Source: Synergistaceae bacterium (GTDB taxonomy: Bacteria > Synergistota > Synergistia > Synergistales > Aminobacteriaceae). From it: a DNA stretch of 41,608 nt. Under the pieces are notes generated by a model. The model had not been told where the DNA came from and did not search any database. It saw only the letters and a list, made by a program, of their open reading frames with translations. How positions within the stretch are numbered: the first letter of the stretch is position 1; each line of letters begins with the position of its first letter. The DNA lies in assembly GCA_017448685.1 (NCBI GenBank), contig JAFSKY010000160.1, positions 1 through 41,608 on the forward strand, written 5' to 3'. This document shows, one piece after another, positions 29,739-38,655 of the stretch. Position numbers and translations under genes: made by a program.

Positions 29739-31421
29739 TTATGCCCCGCATAAGGCTATGAGTTCGTCATAGTCATACACGAGTGGGAAATTTGGGTTGA
29801 CCGTGCGAATTTCCGCCGATAATCTCAACGCTTCCGGCCATGCTTCTTGGGGTAATGACTCTGTGATTGGGTGAATGACCTCACGCGGACTTCCTTCGCA
29901 GATTTTTTCCCCCGCCCTGAGTATCAATATTCTGTCGCTGTATTTCAGAGCTGTGTTCAAGTCATGAGTGATTGTGATGATGGTTTTCCCCTCATTGCGG
30001 AGTCGCCCTAACATTTCGAGGATTATCCGCTGATAGTGAGCGTCAAGCCCGGCTAAAGGCTCATCAAGCACGACACATTCCGGCCTAGCTGACAGCACAG
30101 ACGCAATAGCAACGAGCCTTCTTTCACCGCCAGAGAGCGCGACGGGATTACGTTCCAGAAAATCACGTCCGAGTCCGGCGCATTCGAGTCCGTAAATTAT
30201 TGCCTCGTCAAGCTCATTCCCTTTGAAGCCTGCGTTTTTTGGCGCAAACGCTAATTCCTCCTTGACAGTTGGCGAAAACAGCTGGTCTTCTGGGTGCTGA
30301 AACACGAGTCCTGTTTTGCGTCTCAACTCGGTTAATCCTTCACCCTTTTGCGGAAGTGGATTGCCGTCAAGCGAAATCTGCCCTTCCTGAATCTTGTACA
30401 GTGCGTTAAGGTGCTGAACGAGCGTTGATTTCCCTGAACCTGTCCTGCCTATAATCGAGAGCCATTCCCCCGCGTAAATTTCTGCTGATATGTCTGTGAG
30501 GGCTTTATTTTTCTCGTCATGCTTGAATGAGAGGTGCTGAATGATATATTTTTCTGCGCCTGTATTTTTCCCGCTTGAATGATTTTGTGGTGTAGGAATA
30601 ATTCCTGCGAGGCTGTCAGGAAAATTCATGCCGTGAACGTCAAGCCACTTCCTGAATCGTATGCTGTCAGGCAACTCGAATCCCAAATCCCCGGCCATGT
30701 TCCAGAAATCGCCGGTATTGCCTTCCCATTTCACAGCCCCATGCGACAACACTATGATTTTGTCTATGTCGCTGAAACTTTCTGCTTCAAGCTGGTGTGT
30801 GATCTGCAAAATCGTCATGCCATCCTCATGGAGTGAACGTAGGACTTTTTCGACAGTGAGTCTTCCTTGTGGGTCAAGCATTGCTGTAGGCTCGTCAAGT
30901 ATGAGGCATTCGACATCAGCGGCCAAAGCTCCAGCGAGTGCGAGTCTTTGTTTTTCGCCACCCGATAACGCCGAGACGGGAGAGTCTTTTTTGTGCATCA
31001 TGTCAGCTTCAGCAAGAGCAAGCTCAACACGTGCTTGAATGTCATCGGGGGGAAGCCCTTGGTTTTCCGGCGCAAACGCAGCGTCATCTTCAACCATAGC
31101 CGCAACAATTTGGTTCTCTGGGTCTTGAAACACCATGCCGACAGTCCCGCGTAATTCCCTGAATGGCATATCCTGAATGTTTTTGCCGTTAATCTCGCAG
31201 ACTCCTTCGTCAGGGTCTAAGAGTCCGCCCATAATTCTCGTAAGTGTTGATTTACCGCTCCCATTGTGGCCTAAAATCGCAACCCGTTCACCTCTGGTAA
31301 CAAAAAACGAGACGCGGTTTAAAGCACGTCCCGTATTTTTTGCGTTGTATGAGAATGAAACAGACTGCAACCGGATTAACGGCGCGTCATTATTTCTTCT
31401 CTTCGCGTTCAACAAGTTCAA
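29739..31421 (-). CDS. ecfA: Fused double-ATPase subunit of an ECF transporter
   Basis: The 560-residue protein holds two complete ABC domains where most relatives have separate ecfA1 and ecfA2 genes. Domain 1: Walker A GHNGSGKST at 51-59, Q-loop FQDPENQ, signature LSGGE at 152-156, Walker B LILDEP. Domain 2: Walker A GRTGSGKST at 325-333, FQHPEDQ, LSGGE at 429-433, VVLDEP. A linker of about 50 residues joins them. All ATP-binding motifs are intact, so both sites can work. The start is uncertain: the TTG at 31421 lies in rplQ, and a later TTG before QSVSFSY is possible. It powers vitamin uptake with EcfT. Confidence 0.93.
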   Translation of the reverse strand: MNLLNAKRRNNDAPLIRLQSVSFSYNAKNTGRALNRVSFFVTRGERVAILGHNGSGKSTLTRIMGGLLDPDEGVCEINGKNIQDMPFRELRGTVGMVFQDPENQIVAAMVEDDAAFAPENQGLPPDDIQARVELALAEADMMHKKDSPVSALSGGEKQRLALAGALAADVECLILDEPTAMLDPQGRLTVEKVLRSLHEDGMTILQITHQLEAESFSDIDKIIVLSHGAVKWEGNTGDFWNMAGDLGFELPDSIRFRKWLDVHGMNFPDSLAGIIPTPQNHSSGKNTGAEKYIIQHLSFKHDEKNKALTDISAEIYAGEWLSIIGRTGSGKSTLVQHLNALYKIQEGQISLDGNPLPQKGEGLTELRRKTGLVFQHPEDQLFSPTVKEELAFAPKNAGFKGNELDEAIIYGLECAGLGRDFLERNPVALSGGERRLVAIASVLSARPECVVLDEPLAGLDAHYQRIILEMLGRLRNEGKTIITITHDLNTALKYSDRILILRAGEKICEGSPREVIHPITESLPQEAWPEALRLSAEIRTVNPNFPLVYDYDELIALCGA

Positions 31422-31761
31422 TCACTGCCATGGGTGAGCCGTCGCCTTTGCGCGCTCCTAGTTTGATGATGCGTGTATAGCCGCCTTTGTCGAAGCTCTG
31501 ATACTTGGGGGCTATTTCCTGGAACAGCTTAGTTGCTGCTTTCTTGTGTGGCATTTTCGCGAACACTACGCGTATGTCATGGACGCTTCCGCCTCTAGCG
31601 CGAGTGATGAGTTTTTCGGCGACTCTGCGGAGTTCCTTTGCGCGAGTTACGGTTGTTGTGATGCTGCCGTTAAGGAAGAGGCTTGCGGCCATGTTTCCGA
31701 GCATTAATCTTCTGTGGCTTCCGTAGCGTCCGAGTGTCCTGTGGTCAACATGGTGTCTCAA
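31390..31761 (-). CDS. rplQ: 50S ribosomal protein L17
   Basis: The 123-residue protein starts at a TTG after GGAGGTG and has the L17 core: LGRYGSHRRLMLGNMAASLF, TVTRAKELRRVAEKLIT and YTRIIKLGARKGDGSPMAVIELV. It sits at the peptide exit region of the 50S subunit. It follows rpoA as usual. The 3' end overlaps the proposed start of ecfA, which suggests coupling of the ribosomal operon to the transporter genes. Confidence 0.97.
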   Translation of the reverse strand: MRHHVDHRTLGRYGSHRRLMLGNMAASLFLNGSITTTVTRAKELRRVAEKLITRARGGSVHDIRVVFAKMPHKKAATKLFQEIAPKYQSFDKGGYTRIIKLGARKGDGSPMAVIELVEREEKK

Positions 31762-31782
31762 TTTGAATTTTCACCTCCTGAA

Positions 31783-32967
31783 TTATTCTGCTTCCTGTGT
31801 ATCTGTTTCTTCGTCCTGCTCTGGCTCATTCGCTGAATCCTGTTCGTTTTCCCCTTCCTGTGATTCTGATGGGGCTTCAGTATTTCCCTCAGCAGGTTCA
31901 GTTGAAGGACTCAGCTCATATCCTAGTACTGTGAGTCTGTCTTCAATTTCTTTGAGCGATTTTTTGCCGAGGTTGCGAATTTTCAGCAGGTCATCGCGTG
32001 ATTTGCGGAGTAGGTCTCCTATTGTCTGAATGCCTCCTCTGAGAAGGCAATTCTCGCTCCTGATTGAGAGTTCAAGCTCATGTATCGGATGCTCTGAATA
32101 TTCTTCAGACTCTTGTGTCTGTGGCGGAATTACTCCTGTTGTTGTTGTGGTTGTTGTCGTAGTTGTCGGAGTTGTTCCTGTTATGACTGGCTGCTGTATT
32201 GGTGCTGGGATTTCCGGCGCATTTCCTACAGTCTGAGCTATTTGTCCGAAATATTCCTCTGCGATTTCAGCGGCCTTACGCACAGCGTCTTCAGGTGATA
32301 CAGCTCCATTTGTCCACACCTCAAGGATCAGGCGTTCGTAGTCAATGCTCTGCCCTACTCTGGCTTGGTCAATGGTGTAGTTCACGCGCTTGACTGGCGA
32401 GAAAATAGCATCCGCGAGCATAGCGTCAACAGGTAACGGGGGCTGTGAGGGTCTTTCACGTTCAGCGGACAAATAGCCGACTCCCTGCTCAACGTAAATT
32501 TCCATGAGCAAATGAGCTTTCGGCTCAAGAGTGCATAAAACGCCATCCCCGAAAAACTCGAAGTCATTATCCCACGGCATATCTTTTGCGGTTATGACTC
32601 CAGGGTTTTCCGCCCTCGTGAAGAAATCCGGCTTGTCTCTGAGAAGGTCATCAGTATCAAGCGTGATAATCTTGAAGCCGTCAGCGTTCACTTCAGCTTT
32701 GTCAGTTTTCGCCCTTATGGGAATGCGCTTAAGGTTCATGAGAATCTCTATAACGTCTTCGCGTATACCCTTTATCGTGCTGAACTCGTGAAGAACCCCG
32801 TCAATTTTCACGGCTGTAACAGCTGCCCCGCTTATTGATGAGAGCAGAAGCCTCCTCAGCGCGTTACCGAGAGTATCACCGTACCCGCGTTCAAGAGGCT
32901 CAAGGCACAATCTGCCGTAATCCTGTGTTTTTTCCTCGAAATAAACTTTAAATCTGGTATTCTCCAA
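31783..32967 (-). CDS. rpoA: RNA polymerase alpha subunit with unusual linker and tail
   Basis: The start is a TTG nine bases after AAGGAG. The alpha NTD (about 1-235) has LGNALRRLLLSSISG and the assembly regions. The CTD (about 293-350) has SIRSENCLLRGGIQTIGDLL and LLKIRNLGKKSLKEIEDRL, so UP-element and activator contacts are kept. Two features are odd. The linker contains G-T-T-P followed by ten Thr (268-277), coded largely by ACA. A 44-residue Glu-rich tail (351-394) follows the CTD. Total length is 394 residues against about 315-330 in most bacteria. Both additions look disordered. The order rpsM-rpsK-rpoA without rpsD is Firmicutes-like. Confidence 0.97.
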   Translation of the reverse strand: MENTRFKVYFEEKTQDYGRLCLEPLERGYGDTLGNALRRLLLSSISGAAVTAVKIDGVLHEFSTIKGIREDVIEILMNLKRIPIRAKTDKAEVNADGFKIITLDTDDLLRDKPDFFTRAENPGVITAKDMPWDNDFEFFGDGVLCTLEPKAHLLMEIYVEQGVGYLSAERERPSQPPLPVDAMLADAIFSPVKRVNYTIDQARVGQSIDYERLILEVWTNGAVSPEDAVRKAAEIAEEYFGQIAQTVGNAPEIPAPIQQPVITGTTPTTTTTTTTTTGVIPPQTQESEEYSEHPIHELELSIRSENCLLRGGIQTIGDLLRKSRDDLLKIRNLGKKSLKEIEDRLTVLGYELSPSTEPAEGNTEAPSESQEGENEQDSANEPEQDEETDTQEAE

Positions 32968-32997
32968 ACCAAAGCTCTCCTTGCTGGAAAAATTTGA

Positions 32998-33396
32998 TTA
33001 TACGCGTCTTCTTTTGGGAGGTCTGCAACCGTTATGAGGGATGGGAGTAGCGTCCTTGATGAGGTTGACCTGAAGTCCGGCACTCTGCAAGGCTCTTATT
33101 GCGCTCTCACGGCCTGGCCCCGGTCCTTTGACGACAACGTCAATTTCCGTAACGCCCTGGTCTTGCGCTCCCTTTGCGACCTGCCCCGCGGCCATCTGTG
33201 CTGCGAAAGGAGTTGACTTCCTCGCACCCTTAAAGCCCACGTTGCCGCCCGAAGCCCACGTGATTATGTTCCCGGCTCTGTCGCTTATGCACATTATTGT
33301 GTTGTTGAACGTGGAATATATGTGCGCGACCCCGTAGCTGATATTCTTCTTTTCTTTCCTCTTGCCTTTTCTGGCCTGAGCTGTTTTTCTGGGCAC
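32998..33396 (-). CDS. rpsK: 30S ribosomal protein S11
   Basis: The start is a GTG (33394-33396) nine bases after GGAGGT. The 132-residue protein has the S11 core: [55 protein letters not shown] and the C-terminal [13 protein letters not shown]. It lies on the 30S platform near the Shine-Dalgarno helix. Confidence 0.97.
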   Translation of the reverse strand: MPRKTAQARKGKRKEKKNISYGVAHIYSTFNNTIMCISDRAGNIITWASGGNVGFKGARKSTPFAAQMAAGQVAKGAQDQGVTEIDVVVKGPGPGRESAIRALQSAGLQVNLIKDATPIPHNGCRPPKRRRV

Positions 33397-33423
33397 TTTT
33401 GATTTACCTCCTGTTATGCTGCC

Positions 33424-33801
33424 TTACTTGGTGGCCATTTTCTTGTTGGCTACAGTTCTTCTTGGTCCTTTGCGCGTCCTTGCGTTAGTTTTAGTGCGCT
33501 GGCCTCTTACGGGAAGTCCGAGCCTGTGCCGCTGTCCTCTGTAGCATCCTATGTCGATGAGCCTCTTGATGTTCATCGAGATTTCGCGCCGCAAATCGCC
33601 TTCGACTTTGTGGTTGTCTTCGATTTCACGGCGGAGCTTCTGAGTGTCTTCCTCGCTGAGATCTTTTACCCGTGTGTTAGGGTTTACGCCTGTGGCCGCG
33701 AGAATCTTCTGCGATGTCTTGAGGCCGATTCCAAAAATGTACGTCAGACCGATTTCTACCCTTTTATCTCTGGGGAGGTCTACTCCTGCTATACGTGCCA
33801 T
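33424..33801 (-). CDS. rpsM: 30S ribosomal protein S13
   Basis: The ATG at 33801 ([13 protein letters not shown]) follows AGGAGG at seven bases; the frame runs six codons further up but lacks sense there. The 125-residue protein has the helix-hairpin region [11 protein letters not shown] and the basic tail [21 protein letters not shown] of S13, which contacts tRNA and L5 in the bridge. The ribosome site lies inside the extended end of rpmJ. Confidence 0.97.
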   Translation of the reverse strand: MARIAGVDLPRDKRVEIGLTYIFGIGLKTSQKILAATGVNPNTRVKDLSEEDTQKLRREIEDNHKVEGDLRREISMNIKRLIDIGCYRGQRHRLGLPVRGQRTKTNARTRKGPRRTVANKKMATK

Positions 33802-33805
33802 ATGA

Positions 33806-33931
33806 TTACCTCCTGACACCCTGGCGCTGTTTGTGCCTTGGGTTGCGTGAGCAGATTACGCGCACGACTCCATGGCGACGGATTACCCTGCAAAATTCGC
33901 ATATAGGCTTTACTGAAGGCCCTACTTTCAT
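33806..33931 (-). CDS. rpmJ: 50S ribosomal protein L36
   Basis: This 41-residue gene reads [14 protein letters not shown] and later [10 protein letters not shown]. The zinc ligands of the C+ form are present: C11, C14, C27 and H33. Most L36 proteins end at about 37-38 residues; here QGVRR extends it so that its final codons carry the AGGAGG site for rpsM and its stop lies four bases before the rpsM ATG. It lies between infA and rpsM, the standard place. Confidence 0.95.
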   Translation of the reverse strand: MKVGPSVKPICEFCRVIRRHGVVRVICSRNPRHKQRQGVRR

Positions 33932-33947
33932 TTGTCTATCACCTGTG

Positions 33948-34178
33948 TTATTTGTATCTGTATATGATTCTGCCCCTTGTGAGATCGTAAGGGGAGATTT
34001 CTACAAGCACTTTGTCGCCGGGAAGAATCCTGATGAAGTGCATTCTCATTTTTCCGCTGACATGAGCCAGAACCTTATGACCGTTCTCAAGCTCAACCCT
34101 GAACATCGCGTTAGGCAATGGCTCAGTTATAACGCCTTTTACCTCGATTACGTCCTCTTTGCCGGAGTTATTCGCCAT
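33948..34178 (-). CDS. infA: Translation initiation factor IF-1
   Basis: The 76-residue OB-fold protein has the IF-1 core: [34 protein letters not shown], then [28 protein letters not shown]. It fills the A site of the 30S subunit during initiation. AGGAG lies eight bases before the ATG, which overlaps the end of the KOW-domain gene by 11 bp. Near the N-terminus it has a few extra residues (NNSGKED). Confidence 0.97.
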   Translation of the reverse strand: MANNSGKEDVIEVKGVITEPLPNAMFRVELENGHKVLAHVSGKMRMHFIRILPGDKVLVEISPYDLTRGRIIYRYK

Positions 34179-34431
34179 CCGTTAGACTCCTGTGAAAATA
34201 TCCCGCGTCAATGTTTTTACCTGCCTTTATGTATTCTGCCAAATTACCCGCGTGCTTTGATGTTCGCTGAAGATGCCGGGGGTTTTTCTTCTTTGGGTTG
34301 GAGACGTTGAACCTTGGCGGCCTTATGAGCCAAATTCGTCCGTCAGAGCCTAACCCTGACACAACGTATTCGAGTCCCACGTCTTTGCCCTGCCGTGAAA
34401 TGACTACCTGCCCTACAGAAAACTCTTCCAC
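34168..34431 (-). CDS. KOW-domain RNA-binding protein (L14e/L6e-like)
   Basis: The 87-residue product starts at a GTG within the end of map (19-bp overlap). The N-terminal half is a KOW-like barrel ([30 protein letters not shown]), and the C-terminal half is basic ([16 protein letters not shown]). Proteins of this type, annotated as KOW or ribosomal protein L14E/L6E/L27E-like, sit between map and infA in many Clostridia and relatives. A ribosome- or RNA-associated role is probable but unproven. Confidence 0.85.
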   Translation of the reverse strand: MEEFSVGQVVISRQGKDVGLEYVVSGLGSDGRIWLIRPPRFNVSNPKKKNPRHLQRTSKHAGNLAEYIKAGKNIDAGYFHRSLTDGE

Positions 34432-35192
34432 GGTGTCAAAATCTCCGGCCCGCTCTCAAGGACAGCTATTGACCTCTCAAAATGCGCCGCGTCAGATCTG
34501 TCAACTGTTGAGACTGTCCAGCCGTTAGAGCCTGTTTTGACTTTCTCGCGCCCTGCCATAATCATAGGCTCAATAGCTATGGTCATTCCGGCTTTGAGGG
34601 TCATTCCCTGGCCTGCTCTGCCGTAATTCGGTATCTGCGGAGCTTCATGCATTTTCCTGCCGATGCCGTGTCCTGTGTAATCACGGACGACTCCGAAACC
34701 GAGCGGCTTAACATAGCCTTCAACAGCGTGTCCGATGTCGCCCAGCGTATTGCCTGCGAGAGCTTGAGCTATTGCTCTATTGAGAGCTTCTTCTGTTGCC
34801 TTGAGGAGCTTCATACGTTCGGGGCTGATTTCGCCTACAGGGTAAGTGCAAGCTGCGTCCCCGCAATAACCGTTCACATACGCTCCAACGTCAACGCTGA
34901 TAATGTCGCCTTCCTGCAATATTCGTGAAAAGGCCGGGATTCCATGCACGACTTCTTCATTCACTGAAGCGCATATAGTGCCGGGAAAAGGTGTCATGTT
35001 TGCGGCGGGCTTGTAGTTCTTGAATGCGGGAATGCCGTTGTTCTTGCGTATGTGTTCCTCCGCGATCCTGTCAAGCTCCCCTGTTGAGATGCCTGGGCGG
35101 ACGGCCTCGCGCATGATGTCAAGCACTTCAGCGGTAACGCGCCCGGCAATTCTCATCAGCTGGATTTCTTCAGGAGTTTTCAGCTTAATCAT
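34413..35192 (-). CDS. map: Methionine aminopeptidase type I
   Basis: The 259-residue pita-bread-fold enzyme has the family pattern: AFKNYKPAANMTPFPGTICASVNEEVVHGIP, the metal aspartates in DIISVDVGAYVNGYCGDAACTYPVG, GHGIGRKMHEAPQIPNYG with the metal histidine, then IEPMIMAG. It removes initiator methionine from new proteins. The start overlaps the end of adk by 8 bp. The order secY-adk-map-infA is standard in Gram-positive-like operons. Confidence 0.97.
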   Translation of the reverse strand: MIKLKTPEEIQLMRIAGRVTAEVLDIMREAVRPGISTGELDRIAEEHIRKNNGIPAFKNYKPAANMTPFPGTICASVNEEVVHGIPAFSRILQEGDIISVDVGAYVNGYCGDAACTYPVGEISPERMKLLKATEEALNRAIAQALAGNTLGDIGHAVEGYVKPLGFGVVRDYTGHGIGRKMHEAPQIPNYGRAGQGMTLKAGMTIAIEPMIMAGREKVKTGSNGWTVSTVDRSDAAHFERSIAVLESGPEILTPWKSFL

Positions 35193-35802
35193 GATTCAGC
35201 GTCTCGACTACCCGTGCAAAAACTTCTTCAGGCATCCCGGTAGCGTCAATCTCAAGCAGGAGACCTTTTGCCCTGTAGAAATCTTCAAGGGCTTCCGTCT
35301 GGTCATGAAACACTTTGAGGCGGTTTCTCACGGTTTCTTCGTTGTCGTCATCGCGCCTGTAAAGCTCTCCACCGCAGGACGGGCATTTGTCATGCTCATG
35401 AATGTTCGTAACGTTCCCGCATTCTTTGCACACAGCGCGACTTGTGAGTCTTTTCACGATAGCTTCATCGGGGACTGCGAACAGTATTACGCCGTCAATC
35501 TTCGTGATGCCTTCAAGAAATTCTGCCTGAGCAACCGTACGCGGGAATCCATCAAGCATGAAGCCTTCACCCGCGCCGAATCCCGCGAGTGTGTCAGCTA
35601 CCATCTTCATGACTATATCGTCAGGGACGAGCTGCCCGGCATCCATATATTTTTTGGCCTCAAGTCCGAGGGGAGTTTTATCTTTGAGATTCCGCCGGAA
35701 TATGTCTCCTGTTGAGATGTGAGCGAGGTTATGATGTTCTTTGAGGAAAACTGCCTGAGTACCTTTTCCGGCCCCAGGCGCGCCCAATAATACGAGCCTC
35801 AT
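35185..35802 (-). CDS. adk: Adenylate kinase (zinc-binding lid)
   Basis: The 205-residue kinase has the P-loop GAPGAGKGTQ at residues 7-16, STGDIFR in the AMP site and GFPRTVAQAEFL. The long-form LID carries four cysteines (CKECG and CPSCGG) that hold a structural zinc, as in Bacillus. It keeps AMP, ADP and ATP in balance. It lies three bases after secY. Confidence 0.97.
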   Translation of the reverse strand: MRLVLLGAPGAGKGTQAVFLKEHHNLAHISTGDIFRRNLKDKTPLGLEAKKYMDAGQLVPDDIVMKMVADTLAGFGAGEGFMLDGFPRTVAQAEFLEGITKIDGVILFAVPDEAIVKRLTSRAVCKECGNVTNIHEHDKCPSCGGELYRRDDDNEETVRNRLKVFHDQTEALEDFYRAKGLLLEIDATGMPEEVFARVVETLNHD

Positions 35803-35805
35803 AGC

Positions 35806-37104
35806 TTAACCCCTCAGAAATCCCTTGCGCCCGCCTGACTTCTTGAGTATTCCGTCATAATGGCGCATGAGCAGTTGCGCTTCTATCTGATTCACCGTGT
35901 CCATAGCGACTCCGACAACAATCAATACTGCTGTCCCTCCGAAATAGAAGCTACGAATGTTGAGGACTGACGACATCAGGTTAGGGATGAGGGCGATAAC
36001 AGCGAGGAACACAGCTCCGCCAAGAGTTATGCGCTCCATAACCCGCGTGATGTAGTCTGAAGTCGGTTGACCTGGACGGATTCCGAGAATGAAGCCGCCG
36101 TATTTCTTCATGTTGTTGGCAATGTCTGTAGGATTGAAGACGACCGCCGTATAGAAATACGAGAAGAATATAATCAGCACTACATAGCACAGGATGTAGA
36201 AAAAGCTATTTGGCGTGAACAATGCGCTGAAGAACCTTCCCACAGAACTCTCAGTGAAATAATTTGCGATTGTGTAGGGGAAAATCAGCAGTGAGCTAGC
36301 GAAAATTATCGGTATGACTCCTGACTGGTTGACCTTCAGTGGAATAAATGTGCTTTGTCCTCCGTAAATCTTATTGCCGACAACCCTCTTTGCGTACTGA
36401 ACTGGGAGTCTCCGCTGGCCTTCCTGCAAAAGTATGCACCCAGCCACAACCACAACCATCAACACGATTCCGACGATCAGCGCGATAACGCTCAATGACC
36501 CTAAGCGCACCATGCTCCAAGTCTGGAGGATAGCCTCCGGGATTCTTGCGACGATGCCCGCGAAAATGAGCAAGGATATTCCGTTGCCTATGCCGTGATC
36601 TGTCAGCTCTTCACCGAGCCACATAACAGCGACTGACCCCGTAACAAGCGTAACCACAACAAGCACCCAGTCCAAGAATCCGCCCTGCATAATGCCCAGA
36701 CTGCCAAGCCACGCCGTCATTCCAATAGCCTGAACGATAGCGAACACAACAGCCCCATAGCGAGTCCACTGAGTTATTTTCTTGTGGCCGTCAGTGGAAT
36801 CTTTCTGCAATTTCTCCAAATACGGGAAAATCACCACGAGCAATTGCATGACGATGCTTGAGTTGATGTACGGAGCAACGCCAAGCGAGAATATCCCGAA
36901 ACGGCTCAAAGCCCCTCCAGAGAACAGGTTGAGGAAGTCCATGACTCCCCCGCCTGTGTTGAAGAGGCTTGCCATTGCGGCGCGGTCAACGCCGGGACTT
37001 GGGATATATGCTCCGAGCCTGAATATGAACAGAATGAAGAGAGTGAAGAATATTCTGCGCTTGAGGTCGGGAAGCCTGAAAATATCACCCAGAGACCCGA
37101 ACAT
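35806..37104 (-). CDS. secY: Preprotein translocase subunit SecY
   Basis: The 432-residue channel protein has ten membrane segments, the N-terminal FIFRLGAYIPSPGVDRAA, a plug region, GIFSLGVAPYINSSIVMQLL, and the cytoplasmic QEGQRRLPVQYAKRVVG loop that binds SecA and ribosomes. It forms the SecYEG pore for export and membrane insertion. The ATG overlaps the rplO stop by one base (TAATG). Confidence 0.98.
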   Translation of the reverse strand: MFGSLGDIFRLPDLKRRIFFTLFILFIFRLGAYIPSPGVDRAAMASLFNTGGGVMDFLNLFSGGALSRFGIFSLGVAPYINSSIVMQLLVVIFPYLEKLQKDSTDGHKKITQWTRYGAVVFAIVQAIGMTAWLGSLGIMQGGFLDWVLVVVTLVTGSVAVMWLGEELTDHGIGNGISLLIFAGIVARIPEAILQTWSMVRLGSLSVIALIVGIVLMVVVVAGCILLQEGQRRLPVQYAKRVVGNKIYGGQSTFIPLKVNQSGVIPIIFASSLLIFPYTIANYFTESSVGRFFSALFTPNSFFYILCYVVLIIFFSYFYTAVVFNPTDIANNMKKYGGFILGIRPGQPTSDYITRVMERITLGGAVFLAVIALIPNLMSSVLNIRSFYFGGTAVLIVVGVAMDTVNQIEAQLLMRHYDGILKKSGGRKGFLRG

Positions 37105-37553
37105 TACACTACCTCATGAGTTCCGCCGGAAGCCTCGATTTTTTTTACAGCCTCCGCGCTGAATGCCCCCGCTTTGATTTTGAGAGCCTTTGTGAGTTCA
37201 CCATCAGCGAGAATTTTCACGGGGATTCCCTTTTTGCGGATGACCCTTGCCGTGTACATGGCCTCAGCGTCAATTTCCGCGCCCGCGTCAAATTTCTTGT
37301 CGAGCGTTCCGAGATTCACGACCTGAAACACCTTCGCGAATCTTGCATTGTTGAAGCCGCGCTTGGGTGTTCTTCTGGTGAGGGGCATCTGTCCTCCCTT
37401 AAAGCCCGGACGAACTCCGCCGCCTGTCCTTGATTTGTCGCCCTTATTGCCTTTGCCGGAAGTTTTGCCCGTTCCGCTCCCAATGCCCTGACCGAGACGC
37501 TTGGCCTTATGCGTTGAGCCTTTTACGGGGTGCAGATCCTGTAACGTTATCAT
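37104..37553 (-). CDS. rplO: 50S ribosomal protein L15
   Basis: I start at the ATG at 37553 (MITLQDLHPVKGS), which overlaps the rpmD stop as ATGA. The 149-residue protein has the Gly/Lys-rich N-terminal arm (KRLGQGIGSGTGKTSGKGNKGDKSR, broken here by family rule) and the globular part ending AGAFSAEAVKKIEASGG. It is an early assembly protein of the 50S subunit. Confidence 0.96.
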   Translation of the reverse strand: MITLQDLHPVKGSTHKAKRLGQGIGSGTGKTSGKGNKGDKSRTGGGVRPGFKGGQMPLTRRTPKRGFNNARFAKVFQVVNLGTLDKKFDAGAEIDAEAMYTARVIRKKGIPVKILADGELTKALKIKAGAFSAEAVKKIEASGGTHEVV

Positions 37554-37732
37554 TCGACAACCTCCCATTTCACCAGGTGGCGCACATGCTCAATCATTCC
37601 GCGAACCTGCGGGGTGTCGTCATGCTCCACTTCAGAGTTCAGCTTCTTGAATCCGAGGGCTTTTATCGTGCGCTTCTGCCTCTCAGGGAAGCCGATAGCA
37701 CTTTTGACCCATTTAGCTTTGATTTTCGCCAT
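37550..37732 (-). CDS. rpmD: 50S ribosomal protein L30
   Basis: The 60-residue protein AKIKAKWVKSAIGFPERQK with LGFKKLNSEVEHDD and MIEHVRHLVKWE matches bacterial L30. It lies between rpsE and rplO as in most spc operons. Confidence 0.95.
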   Translation of the reverse strand: MAKIKAKWVKSAIGFPERQKRTIKALGFKKLNSEVEHDDTPQVRGMIEHVRHLVKWEVVE

Positions 37733-37738
37733 CGTGAA

Positions 37739-38284
37739 TCACTCCCCTACCGTAACAACCGCTTCTCCAGCGAATGACTCATCTGATGAGCCATCTCCGG
37801 CAAGACCTCTGAGTTTCATGATTTCGTCCTCAGTCCTTGTGATTCTTATGGCCTCAAGTGTGGCGTGGGCTACGTTGATTGCGTTTGACGTTCTGCCAGT
37901 TACTTTGGTTACAACGTCTTTCACTCCGCCAAGCTCCATAATTGCACGGACAACGCCGCCCGCTATGACTCCAGTACCTTCAGGGCAGGGCTTGAGCAAA
38001 ACTCTTGCTGCTCCGAACTCACCCACAACAGGATGGGGAATCGTATTGCCCGCGTGTTTCACCGATACCATATTCTTTTTGGCTTTTTCGATTCCTTTGC
38101 GGACAGCCTCGGCGATTTCTTTTGCCTTGCCGATTCCTGTTCCAACCTGGGTAGCTCCGTCCCCCACGACAACAAGAACTGCGAAGCGGAAGCGTTTTCC
38201 GCCTTTAACGACCTTGCTGACGCGGTTGATGGCTACTACGCGCTCCTGAAATTCTTGGGCTTCTGTCTCATTTCTTCTGGGCAT
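37739..38284 (-). CDS. rpsE: 30S ribosomal protein S5
   Basis: The 181-residue protein has the S5 double-stranded-RNA-binding domain (ERVVAINRVSKVVKGGKRFRFAVLVVVGD) and the C-terminal domain (VLLKPCPEGTGVIAGGVVRAIMELGGVKDV). It helps set decoding accuracy and mRNA entry. The ATG overlaps the rplR stop by one base. Confidence 0.97.
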   Translation of the reverse strand: MPRRNETEAQEFQERVVAINRVSKVVKGGKRFRFAVLVVVGDGATQVGTGIGKAKEIAEAVRKGIEKAKKNMVSVKHAGNTIPHPVVGEFGAARVLLKPCPEGTGVIAGGVVRAIMELGGVKDVVTKVTGRTSNAINVAHATLEAIRITRTEDEIMKLRGLAGDGSSDESFAGEAVVTVGE

Positions 38285-38649
38285 TAGAATACAAGCCCTC
38301 CTTCTCTGGCGGCCTCAGCTACCGCCATAACTTTACCGATATAGGCATGTCCGCCTCTGTCAAACACTACGGAGCTTATGCCTTTAGCCTTTGCGCGTTC
38401 GGCGATGGCTTTCCCGATTACTTTTGCGGCCTCAACGTTGCAATGCCCCTTCAATTCAGGCTGCAATGATTTGTCCAGAGTTGACGCTGACACGAGGGTA
38501 TGACCTTTGTCATCATCTATGACTTGGACATAAATATTCTTGAGGCTTCTGAAAACGCAAAGGCGGGGTTTCTCTGCTGTGCCTGAAAGTGTACGGCGCA
38601 ATCTCTCATGCCTTATGACGCGCATATCATTTCTGCTTTTCTTCTTCAT
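38284..38649 (-). CDS. rplR: 50S ribosomal protein L18
   Basis: The 121-residue protein has [37 protein letters not shown] and [26 protein letters not shown], typical of L18, which binds 5S rRNA. Confidence 0.97.
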   Translation of the reverse strand: MKKKSRNDMRVIRHERLRRTLSGTAEKPRLCVFRSLKNIYVQVIDDDKGHTLVSASTLDKSLQPELKGHCNVEAAKVIGKAIAERAKAKGISSVVFDRGGHAYIGKVMAVAEAAREGGLVF

Positions 38650-38655
38650 GGCTGA

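Noticed and set aside
32130-32180. Low-complexity ACA/GTT stretch as a separate repeat element
   Set aside because: It is coding and in frame, the poly-Thr linker of rpoA, so it is described there.
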